DNA from: Caulobacter endophyticus
GTDB taxonomy: Bacteria; Pseudomonadota; Alphaproteobacteria; Caulobacterales; Caulobacteraceae
Direction: 5' to 3'
NCBI RefSeq assembly: GCF_029543245.1
Contig: NZ_JARQWV010000017.1
Span: 1-64,000, forward strand
Length of the DNA stretch: 64,000 nucleotides
Shown here one piece after another: positions 10,587-18,943 of this stretch (position 1 is its first letter; each line of letters starts with the position of its first letter). The translations under genes and the position numbers were made by a program. The notes under the pieces were generated by a model. It ran no database searches. It was not told the DNA's origin and worked only from the letters and a program-made list of their open reading frames with translations.

Positions 10587-11848
10587 GCCTTCTTGCCGGC
10601 GAAGTTGGGATCGGTGCGCAGGATGAAGTCGCGGACCTTGGGATAGATCTCCTCGCGGAACCGGCGGCCGTTGAATACCCCGTAGTGGCCGACGCCCGGC
10701 TGGACGTAGTCCTCCTTCAGCTCGGCCGGCAGGCTCGAGCACAGGTCGTGGGCGGCCTGGGTCTGGCCGATGCCCGAGATGTCGTCCTTCTCGCCTTCGA
10801 CGGTCATCAGGCCGATGTCGGTGATGGCTGCGGGATCGACCTTGCGGCCGCGATGCATCAGCTCGCCCTTGGGCAGCAGGTGCCGCTGGAAGACGATGTC
10901 GATGGTCTGGAGGTAGAACTCCTCCGTCAGGTCCAGAACCGACAGGTACTCGTCGTAGAATTCCAGGTGCTTGTCGGCGCCGTCGCCATCGCCCTCGACC
11001 AGGCTGTTGAAGTAGCGGCGGTGGGCTTCCTGGTGCTTGTCGGCGTTCATGCTCATGAAGCTGGCCAGTTGCACGAAGCCTGGATAGACGCGCCGGCCCA
11101 TGCCCGGATAGGGCGCGGGCACGGTGTAGATCATGTTGGACTGGAACCAGGTGAAGGGCTTTTCCTCCGCCAGGTTGTTGGTCACGGTCGGCGACAGGCG
11201 CGCATCGATCGGCGAGCCCATGAAGGTCATGCTGGCCGGGCGCGAGGGATCGTTGTCCTGCGCCATCAGGGCGGCGGCGGCCAGCACCGGCGGTCCGGGC
11301 TGGCAGACGGCCAGCACGTTGGGACGCGGACCCAGCACCCGCAGCATGTCGCGGATGTGGTCGATATAGTCGTGGAAGTCGAAGCGGCCCTGCAGGACCG
11401 AGACCTCGCGGGCGTTCTGCCAGTCGACGATGAACACGGCGTGGTCGGGCAGGAAGGCCTCGACCGTGCCGCGCAGCAGCGTGGCGTAGTGGCCCGAGAG
11501 CGGCGCGACGATCAGCACGGCGGGGTCCAGCTCGAACTTGCCGGCCCGGCGCATGTCGGCCATGTCGCGGTCGAACTGGATCAGGCGCGCCCACGGGCTC
11601 TGCCAGACCACGGTGGGACGCACGCGCACGTCGACGTCGTTGATCTTCACGCTGTCGATGCGCCAGTCGGGCTTGCCGTATCGACGGGTGACGTTGGAGA
11701 ACAGGTCCGCGCCCGCATAGAGCCGCCGGCCAAGTTCGGTGTTGGCGGCGGGGTTCAGCGGCGAACCCCAGAAGTCGCGGGCCGCGCGGGCGGCCAGGCG
11801 CATGGGGGTCGAAGCGTAGAAGCTCGCTTCGTGCAGGGCGTACAGCAT
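10583..11848 (-). CDS. phaZ: Intracellular polyhydroxyalkanoate depolymerase (PhaZ type)
   Basis: A protein of 421 residues beginning MLYALHEASFYASTPMRLAA, the usual opening of intracellular PHB depolymerases. The nucleophile region reads VLAVCQPGPPVLAA, with Cys in the lipase-box position as in that family. Late Asp and His are in VEGEKDDISG and GVGHYGVFNGRRF. It mobilises stored polyhydroxybutyrate in the cytoplasm. An ATG ten codons upstream (11878) is possible, but the chosen start matches the family start. Confidence 0.88.
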   Translation of the reverse strand: MLYALHEASFYASTPMRLAARAARDFWGSPLNPAANTELGRRLYAGADLFSNVTRRYGKPDWRIDSVKINDVDVRVRPTVVWQSPWARLIQFDRDMADMRRAGKFELDPAVLIVAPLSGHYATLLRGTVEAFLPDHAVFIVDWQNAREVSVLQGRFDFHDYIDHIRDMLRVLGPRPNVLAVCQPGPPVLAAAALMAQDNDPSRPASMTFMGSPIDARLSPTVTNNLAEEKPFTWFQSNMIYTVPAPYPGMGRRVYPGFVQLASFMSMNADKHQEAHRRYFNSLVEGDGDGADKHLEFYDEYLSVLDLTEEFYLQTIDIVFQRHLLPKGELMHRGRKVDPAAITDIGLMTVEGEKDDISGIGQTQAAHDLCSSLPAELKEDYVQPGVGHYGVFNGRRFREEIYPKVRDFILRTDPNFAGKKA

Positions 11849-11955
11849 GCCGTCTCCAGCGATTGTGCGCTGCAACATAACACGCCGGCCGTGAAGAAGG
11901 TACAGCCCTGAGGTGACCTAACGGCGCCGCGATGCAAAAAATGGGTTCGCCAGCG

Positions 11956-12549
11956 TCAGCGGCCCGTCATCGCCGCCTTCAGCTGGCGGGCGATCTCGTC
12001 GGGCGGCGAGCCATAGCCGATGACGCTGTGGAAGCGGCCCTTGGGATCGATGACGTAGATCATCGTCGAGTGGTCGACCGTGTAGTCGGGTCCGTCGCCG
12101 ACCTTCTTGGCGTAGGCGCGATAGGTCTTCACGGTCGCGTCCACCTGTTCCTGCGTGCCGGTCAGGCCGACGATGTTCTTGGGCAGGTGGCCGGCGGTCA
12201 GGTAGGTCTTCATCTGGGCCGGGGTGTCGCGGGCCGGGTCGACCGAGATCATCACGATCTGCAGGTCCTTGGCCTTGGGGCCCAATTGGTCGCTGGCGGT
12301 CGCCAGGGCCTGCAGCGTGCCGGGGCAGACGTCGGGGCAGTAGGTGAAGCCGAAGAACATGGCGCTCCACTTGCCCTTCAGCACGTTTTCGTCGGCCGGC
12401 TTGCCGTCGTAGTCGACCAGCTGGAACGGCCCGCCGACGGCCGCGGGCTTCGGCGCGGAGTGGAAGACGCCGCTGCGGACGATCAGCGCGCCGGCCAGCA
12501 GAACCCCCACGATGCACACGGCCAGAACGACCAGGCGGTTGCGGTTCAT
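11956..12549 (-). CDS. senC: SCO1/SenC family copper chaperone
   Basis: A protein of 197 residues. It has an N-terminal membrane anchor (residues 6-24) and a periplasmic thioredoxin-like domain with the copper motif CPDVC (Cys71, Cys75). The third ligand is the His in the stretch TVDHSTMIYVIDP. SCO proteins deliver copper to the CuA or CuB sites of cytochrome oxidase. It diverges from regB-regA, a neighbourhood also known in Rhodobacter, where SenC and RegBA are linked in control of respiration. Confidence 0.93.
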   Translation of the reverse strand: MNRNRLVVLAVCIVGVLLAGALIVRSGVFHSAPKPAAVGGPFQLVDYDGKPADENVLKGKWSAMFFGFTYCPDVCPGTLQALATASDQLGPKAKDLQIVMISVDPARDTPAQMKTYLTAGHLPKNIVGLTGTQEQVDATVKTYRAYAKKVGDGPDYTVDHSTMIYVIDPKGRFHSVIGYGSPPDEIARQLKAAMTGR

Positions 12550-12572
12550 GGGGGTCGTCCTTTTTGAGGCTC

Positions 12573-12592
12573 GCCAGATCGAAATTTCTGGC
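12573..12592. promoter_or_regulatory. Inverted repeat in the senC/regB divergent promoter region
   Basis: GCCAGA and TCTGGC face each other across 8 nt within the 57-nt gap between senC and regB. Position and symmetry suit an operator that could control both genes. RegA autoregulation is a reasonable guess, but the half-sites are short and no second copy was found. Confidence 0.35.
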
Positions 12593-12606
12593 CTTAATGT
12601 CGCGTC

Positions 12607-14007
12607 ATGGCCGACGCTTCGTTCAAGGACGCGCCGAAGAAACCATCACCCGACGGGCTCGATAGGCCCGACGGCGCGGGCGCGCAAGACAGCGACGACT
12701 GGTCCTGGGCGGGCCCAGGACTGCGTCAGGGACGCCTTCGTGTTCGAACGTTGATCGCCCAACGCTGGCTGACGGTGGCGGGCCAGTCGGTGACGGTGCT
12801 GTTCTGCGGCCTGGTTCTCGAGCGGCAGATTCCCTACGCCCTGTGTTTCTCGCTGATCGCGCTTTCGGCCTGGCTGAACGTGCTGATCGGCCTGGCCTCG
12901 ACCGGCCAGCGCCTGGCGCGCGACGTCGAGGCCACCGCACAGATCGCCTTCGACATCCTGCAGCTGTCGGGGATGCTGTACCTGACCGGCGGGGTCTACA
13001 ATCCGTTCTCGCTGCTGCTGATCGCGCCGGTGACCCTGGCGGCCGCCACCCTGCCTGCGCGCTACGCGCTGGGCCTGGGGGTGCTGGCGGTGATCGCCAC
13101 CATCGTGCTGGCCTTTGTCTATATGCCCTTGCCCGTGGCCGTCGGCGTGTCGCCGCCCAGGCCCGAGGCCTCGCTGCTGGCCGGGATCGTCGCCGCGCGG
13201 ATCCTCGGCATCGTCGTCACCGGCCTCTACGCCTGGCAGGCGGCCACGGAGTCGGCCCGCATGGAGCTGGCCCTCAACGTCACCGAGACCGTGCTGGCCC
13301 GCGAGCAACGGCTGTCTGCACTGGGCGCCCTGGCGGCGGCGGCGGCGCACGAACTGGGCACGCCGCTGGCCACCATCTCGGTCGTCGCCCGCGAGATGGC
13401 CCGCGGCGCTCCCGACGAGCAGACCCGCGAGGACGCCGAGCTCCTGATCGGCCAGGCCGCTCGCTGCCGCGAGATCCTGCAGCGCCTGACCGAGATGCCC
13501 GAGGCCCAGGACGCCGTGCACGAGCGCATGAGCCTGACCCAGCTGGTGCACGAGATCATCGAGCCGCACATGATCCACGGCGTGCGGGTCGAGGCGGTGG
13601 TCAACGGTCCCTCGGGAGAGGCCGCGCCCGACGTCTGGCGCCGCGCCGAGGTGATCCACGCCCTGACCTCGATCGTCGAGAACGCCGTCGATTTCGCCCG
13701 TTCCGAGGTGATCGTCGTGGCCCGCTTCGATCCGCGCTCGATCCTGATCGAGGTGCGCGACGACGGTCCCGGCTTCTCGCCCGAGGTGCTGGCCAAGCTG
13801 GGCGAGCCCTATGTCACCTCGCGCCCGGGGGCCGAGGGCTCGCGCACCGGCCACATCGGCATGGGCCTTGGCTTCTTCATCGCCAAGACGCTCCTGGAAC
13901 GGACTGGGGCTGCCGTGGATTTCAGGAACGGCCGTCGCGGCGGCGCCGTCGTTGCGGCGCGCTGGCCACGCCCGGCGATGGAAGCTCCCGGCTTCATCGG
14001 TGTTTGA
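12607..14007 (+). CDS. regB: Redox-responsive sensor histidine kinase RegB/PrrB
   Basis: A protein of 466 residues. Six membrane segments occupy roughly residues 55-215 and include the GGVYNPF stretch, which matches the conserved quinone-sensing motif of RegB. The H-box has His248 in AAAAAHELGTPLATIS. Cys287 in ARCREIL corresponds to the redox-active Cys of RegB. The ATPase domain shows VENAVDFA, DDGPGF and GMGLGFFIAKTLLERTG. It phosphorylates RegA in response to the quinone pool. About 50 hydrophilic residues precede the first membrane helix. Confidence 0.93.
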   Translation: MADASFKDAPKKPSPDGLDRPDGAGAQDSDDWSWAGPGLRQGRLRVRTLIAQRWLTVAGQSVTVLFCGLVLERQIPYALCFSLIALSAWLNVLIGLASTGQRLARDVEATAQIAFDILQLSGMLYLTGGVYNPFSLLLIAPVTLAAATLPARYALGLGVLAVIATIVLAFVYMPLPVAVGVSPPRPEASLLAGIVAARILGIVVTGLYAWQAATESARMELALNVTETVLAREQRLSALGALAAAAAHELGTPLATISVVAREMARGAPDEQTREDAELLIGQAARCREILQRLTEMPEAQDAVHERMSLTQLVHEIIEPHMIHGVRVEAVVNGPSGEAAPDVWRRAEVIHALTSIVENAVDFARSEVIVVARFDPRSILIEVRDDGPGFSPEVLAKLGEPYVTSRPGAEGSRTGHIGMGLGFFIAKTLLERTGAAVDFRNGRRGGAVVAARWPRPAMEAPGFIGV

Positions 14008-14096
14008 GTACGAAAGACTTGCGAAGTTTTGCAAGTCGTAGACAAGATGCGGACACGACACCCGGTTGAGTAATGGCGCGGGGAGGCGCTGAGTTG

Positions 14097-14654
14097 ATGG
14101 CGGATATCGGAGAACTGGTCGCGGCGCTGCCCGACAAGTCCTTGCTTCTGCTCGACGACGATGCGCCGCTGCGCACCCGTCTTGGTCGAGCTTTGGAACA
14201 GCGTGGCTTCGAGGTGACGCTGTGCGCCTCGGTGGCCGAGGCCATCGGCTCGCTGAAGGCCCAGGCCCCGGCCCACGCGGTGCTCGACATGCGGCTCGAG
14301 GACGGCTCGGGCCTGAAGGTGGTCGAGGCTGTGCGCGACGCCCGCGCCGACGCCAAGATCATCATGCTGACCGGCTACGGCAACATCGCCACCGCCGTGG
14401 CGGCGGTGAAGGCCGGGGTGGTCGACTACCTCTCCAAGCCGGCCGACGCCGACGACGTGGCCCGCGCCCTGCTGGCCGCCAAGGACGCCGCGCCCGCTCC
14501 GCCGGAAAACCCGATGAGCGCCGACCGCGTGCGCTGGGAGCACATCCAGCGGGTCTACGAGATGTGCGGCCACAACGTTTCGGAGACGGCCCGCCGCCTC
14601 AACATGCACCGCCGGACGCTTCAGCGGATCCTGGCGAAACGGGCGCCGCGGTAA
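14097..14654 (+). CDS. regA: Response regulator RegA/PrrA
   Basis: A protein of 185 residues: a receiver domain with DDD at the start (LLLLDDDAPLR), phospho-acceptor Asp64 in AVLDMRLEDGSG and the Lys in LSKPADADD. A short linker leads to a Fis-like helix-turn-helix (NVSETARRLNMHRRTLQRIL). The ATG at 14097 is preferred because GGGGAGG lies about 11 nt upstream; the ATG at 14073 has no such site. It is the partner of RegB and controls energy and redox genes. Confidence 0.93.
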   Translation: MADIGELVAALPDKSLLLLDDDAPLRTRLGRALEQRGFEVTLCASVAEAIGSLKAQAPAHAVLDMRLEDGSGLKVVEAVRDARADAKIIMLTGYGNIATAVAAVKAGVVDYLSKPADADDVARALLAAKDAAPAPPENPMSADRVRWEHIQRVYEMCGHNVSETARRLNMHRRTLQRILAKRAPR

Positions 14655-14657
14655 TTT

Positions 14658-14823
14658 CCCTCTCCCCCTGCGGGAGAGGGTGGCCTCCCGGAGGGAGGTC
14701 GGGTGAGGGGTCTCTCAGATGTCGAACGCCGCGATAGCCAATCGGCCATCGCGGCGTTTTCGTGAGTGCGCCCCCTCATCCGTCACCTTCGGCGACACCT
14801 TCTCCCGCAAGGGGAGAAGGAGG
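14658..14823. repeat. Dispersed palindrome family E around a central terminator
   Basis: The left part holds the palindromes CCCTCTCCCC..GGGAGAGGG and CCTCCCGGAGGGAGG followed by GGGTGAGGGG. The right part (14772-14822) carries a partner CCCCCTCATCCG and TTCTCCCGCAAGGGGAGAA. Such sequences recur in many alphaproteobacterial genomes. The element spans the gap between the convergent regA and SDR genes, with a separate terminator nested at 14725-14760. Confidence 0.75.
14725..14760 (+). terminator. Terminator downstream of regA
   Basis: An 11-bp stem AACGCCGCGAT (14725-14735) with ATCGCGGCGTT (14748-14758), extended inward by GCC/GGC, ends in TTTT. It lies 70 nt after regA, inside repeat family E. 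Confidence 0.8.
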
Positions 14824-14828
14824 GCGGA

Positions 14829-15614
14829 TCACATCGCCGAGATCCCGCCGTCGAGCTTCAGCTCGGCGCCGGTCATGAACTTGCTCTCGTCGCTGGCCAG
14901 GTAGAGCACGGCATTGGCGATGTCGTCGGGCTCGCCGATGTGGCCCAGCGGGATCTGCCGGCCGAGCTTTGCGTGGGCCTCTTCCTTGCCCAGGCGCTGG
15001 CTCAGCGGGTCAAGGATCGGCGTGTCGATGAAGGTCGGGTGGATCGAGTTCGAGCGGATGTCGAGCCCGAGCTTGGCGCAGTAGAGCGCGATGTTCTTGG
15101 ACAGCAGCCAGACCCCGGCCTTGGAGGCGTTGTAGGCCGGCGAGTTGTGGTTGGCGATCAGGCCGGCGATCGAGCTGATGTTGACGATCGAGCCGGGCTG
15201 GTGGGCGCGCATGTGGGTCAGGGCGTGCTTGGCCCCCAGGAAGACGCTGTCGACATTGATCGACATGATCTTCTTCCAGAGATCGAACTCCATCTGCTCC
15301 AGCGGCTTGTCGCCGGCGACGCCGGCGTTGTTGACCAGCACCGAGAGGCCGCCCAGGTCGGCCGCCGCCGCCTCGAGGGCCGCGATCCACTGGTCTTCCT
15401 GGGTCACGTCGAGGGCGTAGGCGAAGGCCGTCCCGGCGCCGTGGGCGGCGTTGATCTCGGCCGCCACGGCCTTGGCCCCGTCGACATTGATGTCGGCCAG
15501 GGCCACCTTGGCGCCTTCCGAGGCCAGCTTGCGCGCCGCGGCCGCGCCCAGGCCCTGGGCCGCGCCCGTGATGAAGGCCTTCTTGCCGGCGACCCGGCCC
15601 GTGGTCTGCGCCAT
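14829..15614 (-). CDS. Short-chain dehydrogenase/reductase
   Basis: A protein of 261 residues of the classical SDR type. It has the cofactor motif TGAAQGLG, NNAG in SVLVNNAG, catalytic Ser in NISSIAG and YxxxK in YNASK. The stretch ALADINVDG after the second strand (Asp) favours NAD(H). Substrate unknown; many close SDRs act on hydroxysteroids, 3-hydroxyacyl compounds or cyclic alcohols. The start ATG at 15614 follows AGGGAGGACGCCGA, a good binding site. A 61-nt gap separates it from phhB upstream on the same strand. Confidence 0.88.
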   Translation of the reverse strand: MAQTTGRVAGKKAFITGAAQGLGAAAARKLASEGAKVALADINVDGAKAVAAEINAAHGAGTAFAYALDVTQEDQWIAALEAAAADLGGLSVLVNNAGVAGDKPLEQMEFDLWKKIMSINVDSVFLGAKHALTHMRAHQPGSIVNISSIAGLIANHNSPAYNASKAGVWLLSKNIALYCAKLGLDIRSNSIHPTFIDTPILDPLSQRLGKEEAHAKLGRQIPLGHIGEPDDIANAVLYLASDESKFMTGAELKLDGGISAM

Positions 15615-15676
15615 TCGGCGTCCTCCCTGTAATTCAAACGATAGTTTGAACTGGATGCAGGAGGAGGGGAAGGGGG

Positions 15677-15964
15677 CTACCCCGCGATCGCATCCATGAA
15701 TTTGGCCAGCTGCACGTCGCGTTCGCTGACGCCGTCGCAGTCGTGGGTGGTCAGGGTCACCTCGACGCGGTTGTAGACGTTGAACCACTCGGGGTGATGG
15801 TCGCGCTTGTCGGCCTCGATGGCCACGCGGGTCATGAAGCCGAAGGCGGCGTTGAAGTCGGCGAAACGGAAGGTCTTCTCGATGGCGTCCTTGCCGTTGG
15901 CGGCGGTCCAGCCGGTGAGCTGGGCGAGGGCGGCGGCGGCGCCGATCTTGGCGGGGGCGGTCAT
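15677..15964 (-). CDS. phhB: Pterin-4-alpha-carbinolamine dehydratase
   Basis: A protein of 95 residues, the normal length. The active-site motif is [20 protein letters not shown], containing the tandem His pair. It dehydrates 4a-hydroxytetrahydropterin in pterin recycling. No phenylalanine hydroxylase gene is next to it here. The upstream HAD gene ends 29 nt away on the same strand, so cotranscription is likely. Confidence 0.93.
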   Translation of the reverse strand: MTAPAKIGAAAALAQLTGWTAANGKDAIEKTFRFADFNAAFGFMTRVAIEADKRDHHPEWFNVYNRVEVTLTTHDCDGVSERDVQLAKFMDAIAG

Positions 15965-15993
15965 GCGGGCGGCTCCTGAAGCTTCTGGCCCCT

Positions 15994-16638
15994 TCAGAAC
16001 GCCAATCCGGTGGCGACCGCAAGCTCCGCCAGCGCCTGGTCCTCGCCCGAGACCTTGATGGCGACCATGCCCATGGCCGCCGCCGGCTTGCAGTTGACCC
16101 CCAGGTCGTCGAGGTAGACGCAACGCTCCGGCGCCACGCCCAACAGGTCGCACATCATCTGATAGATGCGTGGGTCGGGCTTGCGCACCCCGGCCTTGGA
16201 GCTTTCGATCAGGGCGTCGAACTGGGCCATGATGTCGGCCACGGCCGCGGCCTTGTCGGCGGAGGACGCCATGCCGGCGCCATGGCCGGCGCCCGGCACG
16301 TTGTTGGTGATGCAGCCGACCTTGAACCGCGCCTTGCAGGCCTTCAGCGCCGCGACCATGCGCGGTCGGATCTCGCCCGACAGCAGGGGCAGCACGTCGC
16401 GGCCCGGCACGGCGTGGCCCAGGCGCGTGGATTCCTCCAGGAACAGCTCGTCGAAGGTCGCCGCGTCGATCTGCGCCCGCTCGAACCGCGCCCAGGCGTT
16501 GGTATCGGGATCGATGGCGTTGACGCCCCGGATGAAGTCGGTCGGCAGGTCGTTGCGGGCCTCGTAGCGGCGGAAGGCCTCGAAGGGCGAGGTGGTGAAC
16601 ACGCCGCCGAAATCCCAGATCACCGCCTCGATCGCCAT
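15994..16638 (-). CDS. HAD-superfamily hydrolase
   Basis: A protein of 214 residues. Motif I is VIWDFGGVF: the nucleophile Asp is present but the usual second Asp is Gly, as in epoxide-hydrolase N-domain and some haloacid-dehalogenase relatives. Motif II is CITNNV, the Lys is in [10 protein letters not shown], and motif III is [12 protein letters not shown]. The missing general-acid Asp suggests a reaction other than simple phosphatase chemistry, or weak phosphatase activity. The ATG at 16638 is preferred to one seven codons earlier. Confidence 0.8.
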   Translation of the reverse strand: MAIEAVIWDFGGVFTTSPFEAFRRYEARNDLPTDFIRGVNAIDPDTNAWARFERAQIDAATFDELFLEESTRLGHAVPGRDVLPLLSGEIRPRMVAALKACKARFKVGCITNNVPGAGHGAGMASSADKAAAVADIMAQFDALIESSKAGVRKPDPRIYQMMCDLLGVAPERCVYLDDLGVNCKPAAAMGMVAIKVSGEDQALAELAVATGLAF

Positions 16639-16793
16639 CGCCTCGCCCGCATCGAACAATTGTTTGAAATCACTTTAGGCGAGGACGTCGGCGGGGAAAA
16701 GCCACGTCGAACAATGGTTAAGCTCGCCTTCATGGCGAAAAGGCGCGCGCGGCTCGCCGGGCTCTGGTCTACTGGCGGCCTGGAGTATCCCCC

Positions 16794-17420
16794 ATGCGCC
16801 AACTGGTTCTTCTCGCTTTCGCCGCCGGGGTCGCCCTGACCTCGCCGGTTTTGGCCGCCGATCGCTACGGCCTGGCCGGCGGTCCGCCCGACCGCTCGAA
16901 CCTGCCGGTCGATCCCGAGATCCTGCCGCCCGACACCCGGCCGGGAGAGTGCGTGAACCGCCGCGTCACCGGCCCGGGCGGCGCCTATCGCTGGGAGCGG
17001 GTGGAGTGCGACGACGGCGAGCGCGGCTGGAGCGACTTCGACCGCTGGAGCTATGGCCGCCCGCCGCTGCGGGTCGACGATCGGGCCGCGCCGCCGCCCC
17101 AGGCCTATCTGCCGCCGTCTCCGTCGCCGCAGCCGGACTATGCGCCCGACCGCTACAGCCGCCGTCATGACGACGGCCCGGCCTACGCGCCGCCGGCCTA
17201 TGGTTCTCGGGCCTATGCTCAGGGCGGTTACGCCGCGGGCGGCGCCGTCCAGGGCTATTCGCGCCAGGAAGAGGGCTACGAGTACAGCCGCGAGAGCCAT
17301 TACGACAGCGGCGCCTACAGCGCCTATCCCCCGGCCCAGGGCGGTTACGGCTACGCGACCTGGACCTCGGCCGGGCGCGATGAGTACGGCTTCCTGGTCT
17401 GGCCGGGCAAGCAGCCGTAG
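16794..17420 (+). CDS. Exported Tyr-rich protein of unknown function
   Basis: A protein of 208 residues with a clear signal peptide (MRQLVLLAFAAGVALTSPVLAA). The mature part has about 19 Tyr, many Pro and Gly and repeated AY/GY dipeptides, so it is probably disordered. There are two Cys (GECVNRR, VECDDGERG) near the start. The C-terminus is a short ordered-looking stretch, DEYGFLVWPGKQP. No family recognised. A cell-envelope or surface role is likely from the signal and composition. Confidence 0.7.
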   Translation: MRQLVLLAFAAGVALTSPVLAADRYGLAGGPPDRSNLPVDPEILPPDTRPGECVNRRVTGPGGAYRWERVECDDGERGWSDFDRWSYGRPPLRVDDRAAPPPQAYLPPSPSPQPDYAPDRYSRRHDDGPAYAPPAYGSRAYAQGGYAAGGAVQGYSRQEEGYEYSRESHYDSGAYSAYPPAQGGYGYATWTSAGRDEYGFLVWPGKQP

Positions 17421-17464
17421 GGCGGATCGACATTCAGCAATTCTGGTCGCCTCCCTCACCGAGT

Positions 17465-17560
17465 TTCCCCGCGAAGGCGGGGATCCAAGCTGTATTTCAG
17501 GAGACGGCGCGGCCGCGAGCGACCCGCAGGCTCAGCTTGGGTCCCCGCCTTCGCGGGGAA
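17465..17560. repeat. Dispersed palindrome family A, copy 2
   Basis: Arms 17465-17490 and 17535-17560 are perfect inverted copies over 26 nt apart from one position, and each has the internal CCCCGCG..GCGGGG hairpin. The centre (44 nt) is unrelated to other copies. It lies between the convergent ends of the Tyr-rich protein gene and rsmD. Confidence 0.87.
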
Positions 17561-17612
17561 GGACGGATGAGAGAGATACGGCCGTCAGTGAAAGTTGACC
17601 CGACCTAGGGCC

Positions 17613-18176
17613 CTACAGCAGCCGCAGGAACAGCACCCGGGCCGCGCCGTAGTCACGGGCGTCCAGGGTCTCGAAGGCGTCCAGCACCGGGTCGGGCTCG
17701 CCGACCCCGCGCTCGAACACCACTATGGCGCCTGGCGCCAGCCAGCCGCCGGCGACCAGCTCGGCCAGGGCCTTCTCGCCCAGGCCCTTGGCGTAGGGCG
17801 GATCGAGGAAGGCGATGTCGAAGGCCGCGCCGGCGCTGGCGGGACGCGGGCCAAGGTCGGTGGCGTCGCGGCGGTGCACGCGGGTCTGGCCGAACAGGCC
17901 GAAGGCGTCGATGTTCTGGCGGATCGCCCCGCGCGCGGCCTCGTTGGTCTCGACGAACAGGCAGTTCACGGCGCCGCGCGAGATCGCCTCAAGGCCCAGG
18001 GCGCCCGATCCCGCGAACACGTCGATCACCCGGGCGCCATGCAGCTCCGGCGCCCAGGCGGCGTGTTCGAGGATGTTGAACACGGCCTGGCGGGCGCGGT
18101 CGGAGGTGGGGCGGGTGGCGTCGCCCGGCGGGGTGGCGATGGCCTTGCCGCGATACTGGCCCGAGACGATGCGCAT
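17613..18176 (-). CDS. rsmD: 16S rRNA (guanine966-N2)-methyltransferase RsmD
   Basis: A protein of 187 residues opening MRIVSGQYRGKAIATPPG, the usual RsmD start. The SAM-binding motif is VIDVFAGSGALGLEAISRG, and the catalytic motif is FLDPPYAKG. It methylates G966 of 16S rRNA. Its start codon overlaps the stop of the upstream membrane-protein gene as TGATG, which suggests translational coupling. Confidence 0.95.
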   Translation of the reverse strand: MRIVSGQYRGKAIATPPGDATRPTSDRARQAVFNILEHAAWAPELHGARVIDVFAGSGALGLEAISRGAVNCLFVETNEAARGAIRQNIDAFGLFGQTRVHRRDATDLGPRPASAGAAFDIAFLDPPYAKGLGEKALAELVAGGWLAPGAIVVFERGVGEPDPVLDAFETLDARDYGAARVLFLRLL

Positions 18177-18820
18177 CAGGCCGCGGCCTCCTCGGTGGTC
18201 TCGATCGCGCCGGCCGCCGCGCGGCGGCGCATGAAGCGACCTCCGGCCACGAAGGCGGCGATGGCCGCGGCCAGGGGGATCAGGCCCCAGATGTGGTTCA
18301 GGCTGAACAGGATCAGGCCGCACATCAGGCCGGGGGCGACCGCCGTGCGGGCCAGGGTGAACAAAGCTTCGCCGCGATGGACGGGGCCGGCCAGCTCGCC
18401 GGCGAAAGCGGCATAGCCCCAGACGACCGACATGGCGACGCCGATCGCGGCCACCAGGCCGACATAGACGAGGGTCGCCTCGCCCGAGGCGTGCTCCCAC
18501 AGGAGCTCGGTGGCCAGGGGCAGCATGGCGATCAGGCCCAGCACGATGAGGTTCAGCACGTCGAGCACGCCGTTGGCGGCGCGCAGGCGGGCGAAGATCC
18601 GCCGGTGGCTGATCCAGTAGACGCCGATCACCGCGAAGCTGACGGCATAGGCCCACAGCTTGTGGCCCATCTGGCCAAACAGGTCGGCGACGCCATGCCA
18701 GTGCTCGGGCGGATGGATCTCGATGGCCAGCAGGGTGATGGCGATCGCGAAGACCGCGTCGGAAAACAGCACCAGGCGGTGCAGGTGGCGATCTTGCGCC
18801 TCGTGCTCGGTCTTGCTCAT
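18176..18820 (-). CDS. TMEM175-family (DUF1211) potassium channel-like membrane protein
   Basis: A protein of 214 residues with about six membrane segments. The family signature FSDAVFAIAITLLAIEI lies in the first helix (residues 19-35). Prokaryotic TMEM175 proteins form potassium-selective channels with one six-helix repeat per subunit, the arrangement seen here. The physiological role is unknown. The stop overlaps the start of rsmD, an unusual functional pairing for a channel gene. Confidence 0.85.
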   Translation of the reverse strand: MSKTEHEAQDRHLHRLVLFSDAVFAIAITLLAIEIHPPEHWHGVADLFGQMGHKLWAYAVSFAVIGVYWISHRRIFARLRAANGVLDVLNLIVLGLIAMLPLATELLWEHASGEATLVYVGLVAAIGVAMSVVWGYAAFAGELAGPVHRGEALFTLARTAVAPGLMCGLILFSLNHIWGLIPLAAAIAAFVAGGRFMRRRAAAGAIETTEEAAA

Positions 18821-18943
18821 GAAACCCCCATCGACAACCGCCGATGTGTGCCGTCATTGCCGCGTGACGGCAAGTCGCGGGCCGACTTTGCTCGAAACCT
18901 CTTTTCCTTCGCCTCGCGGCCGATTAGCGAGGAGGCGGGTGCT

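Noticed and set aside
9218-11911. 897-residue plus-strand frame across YgjP, the Cys-rich gene and phaZ
   Set aside because: It runs antisense to two confident genes and its product is low-complexity. The confident genes have recognisable motifs.
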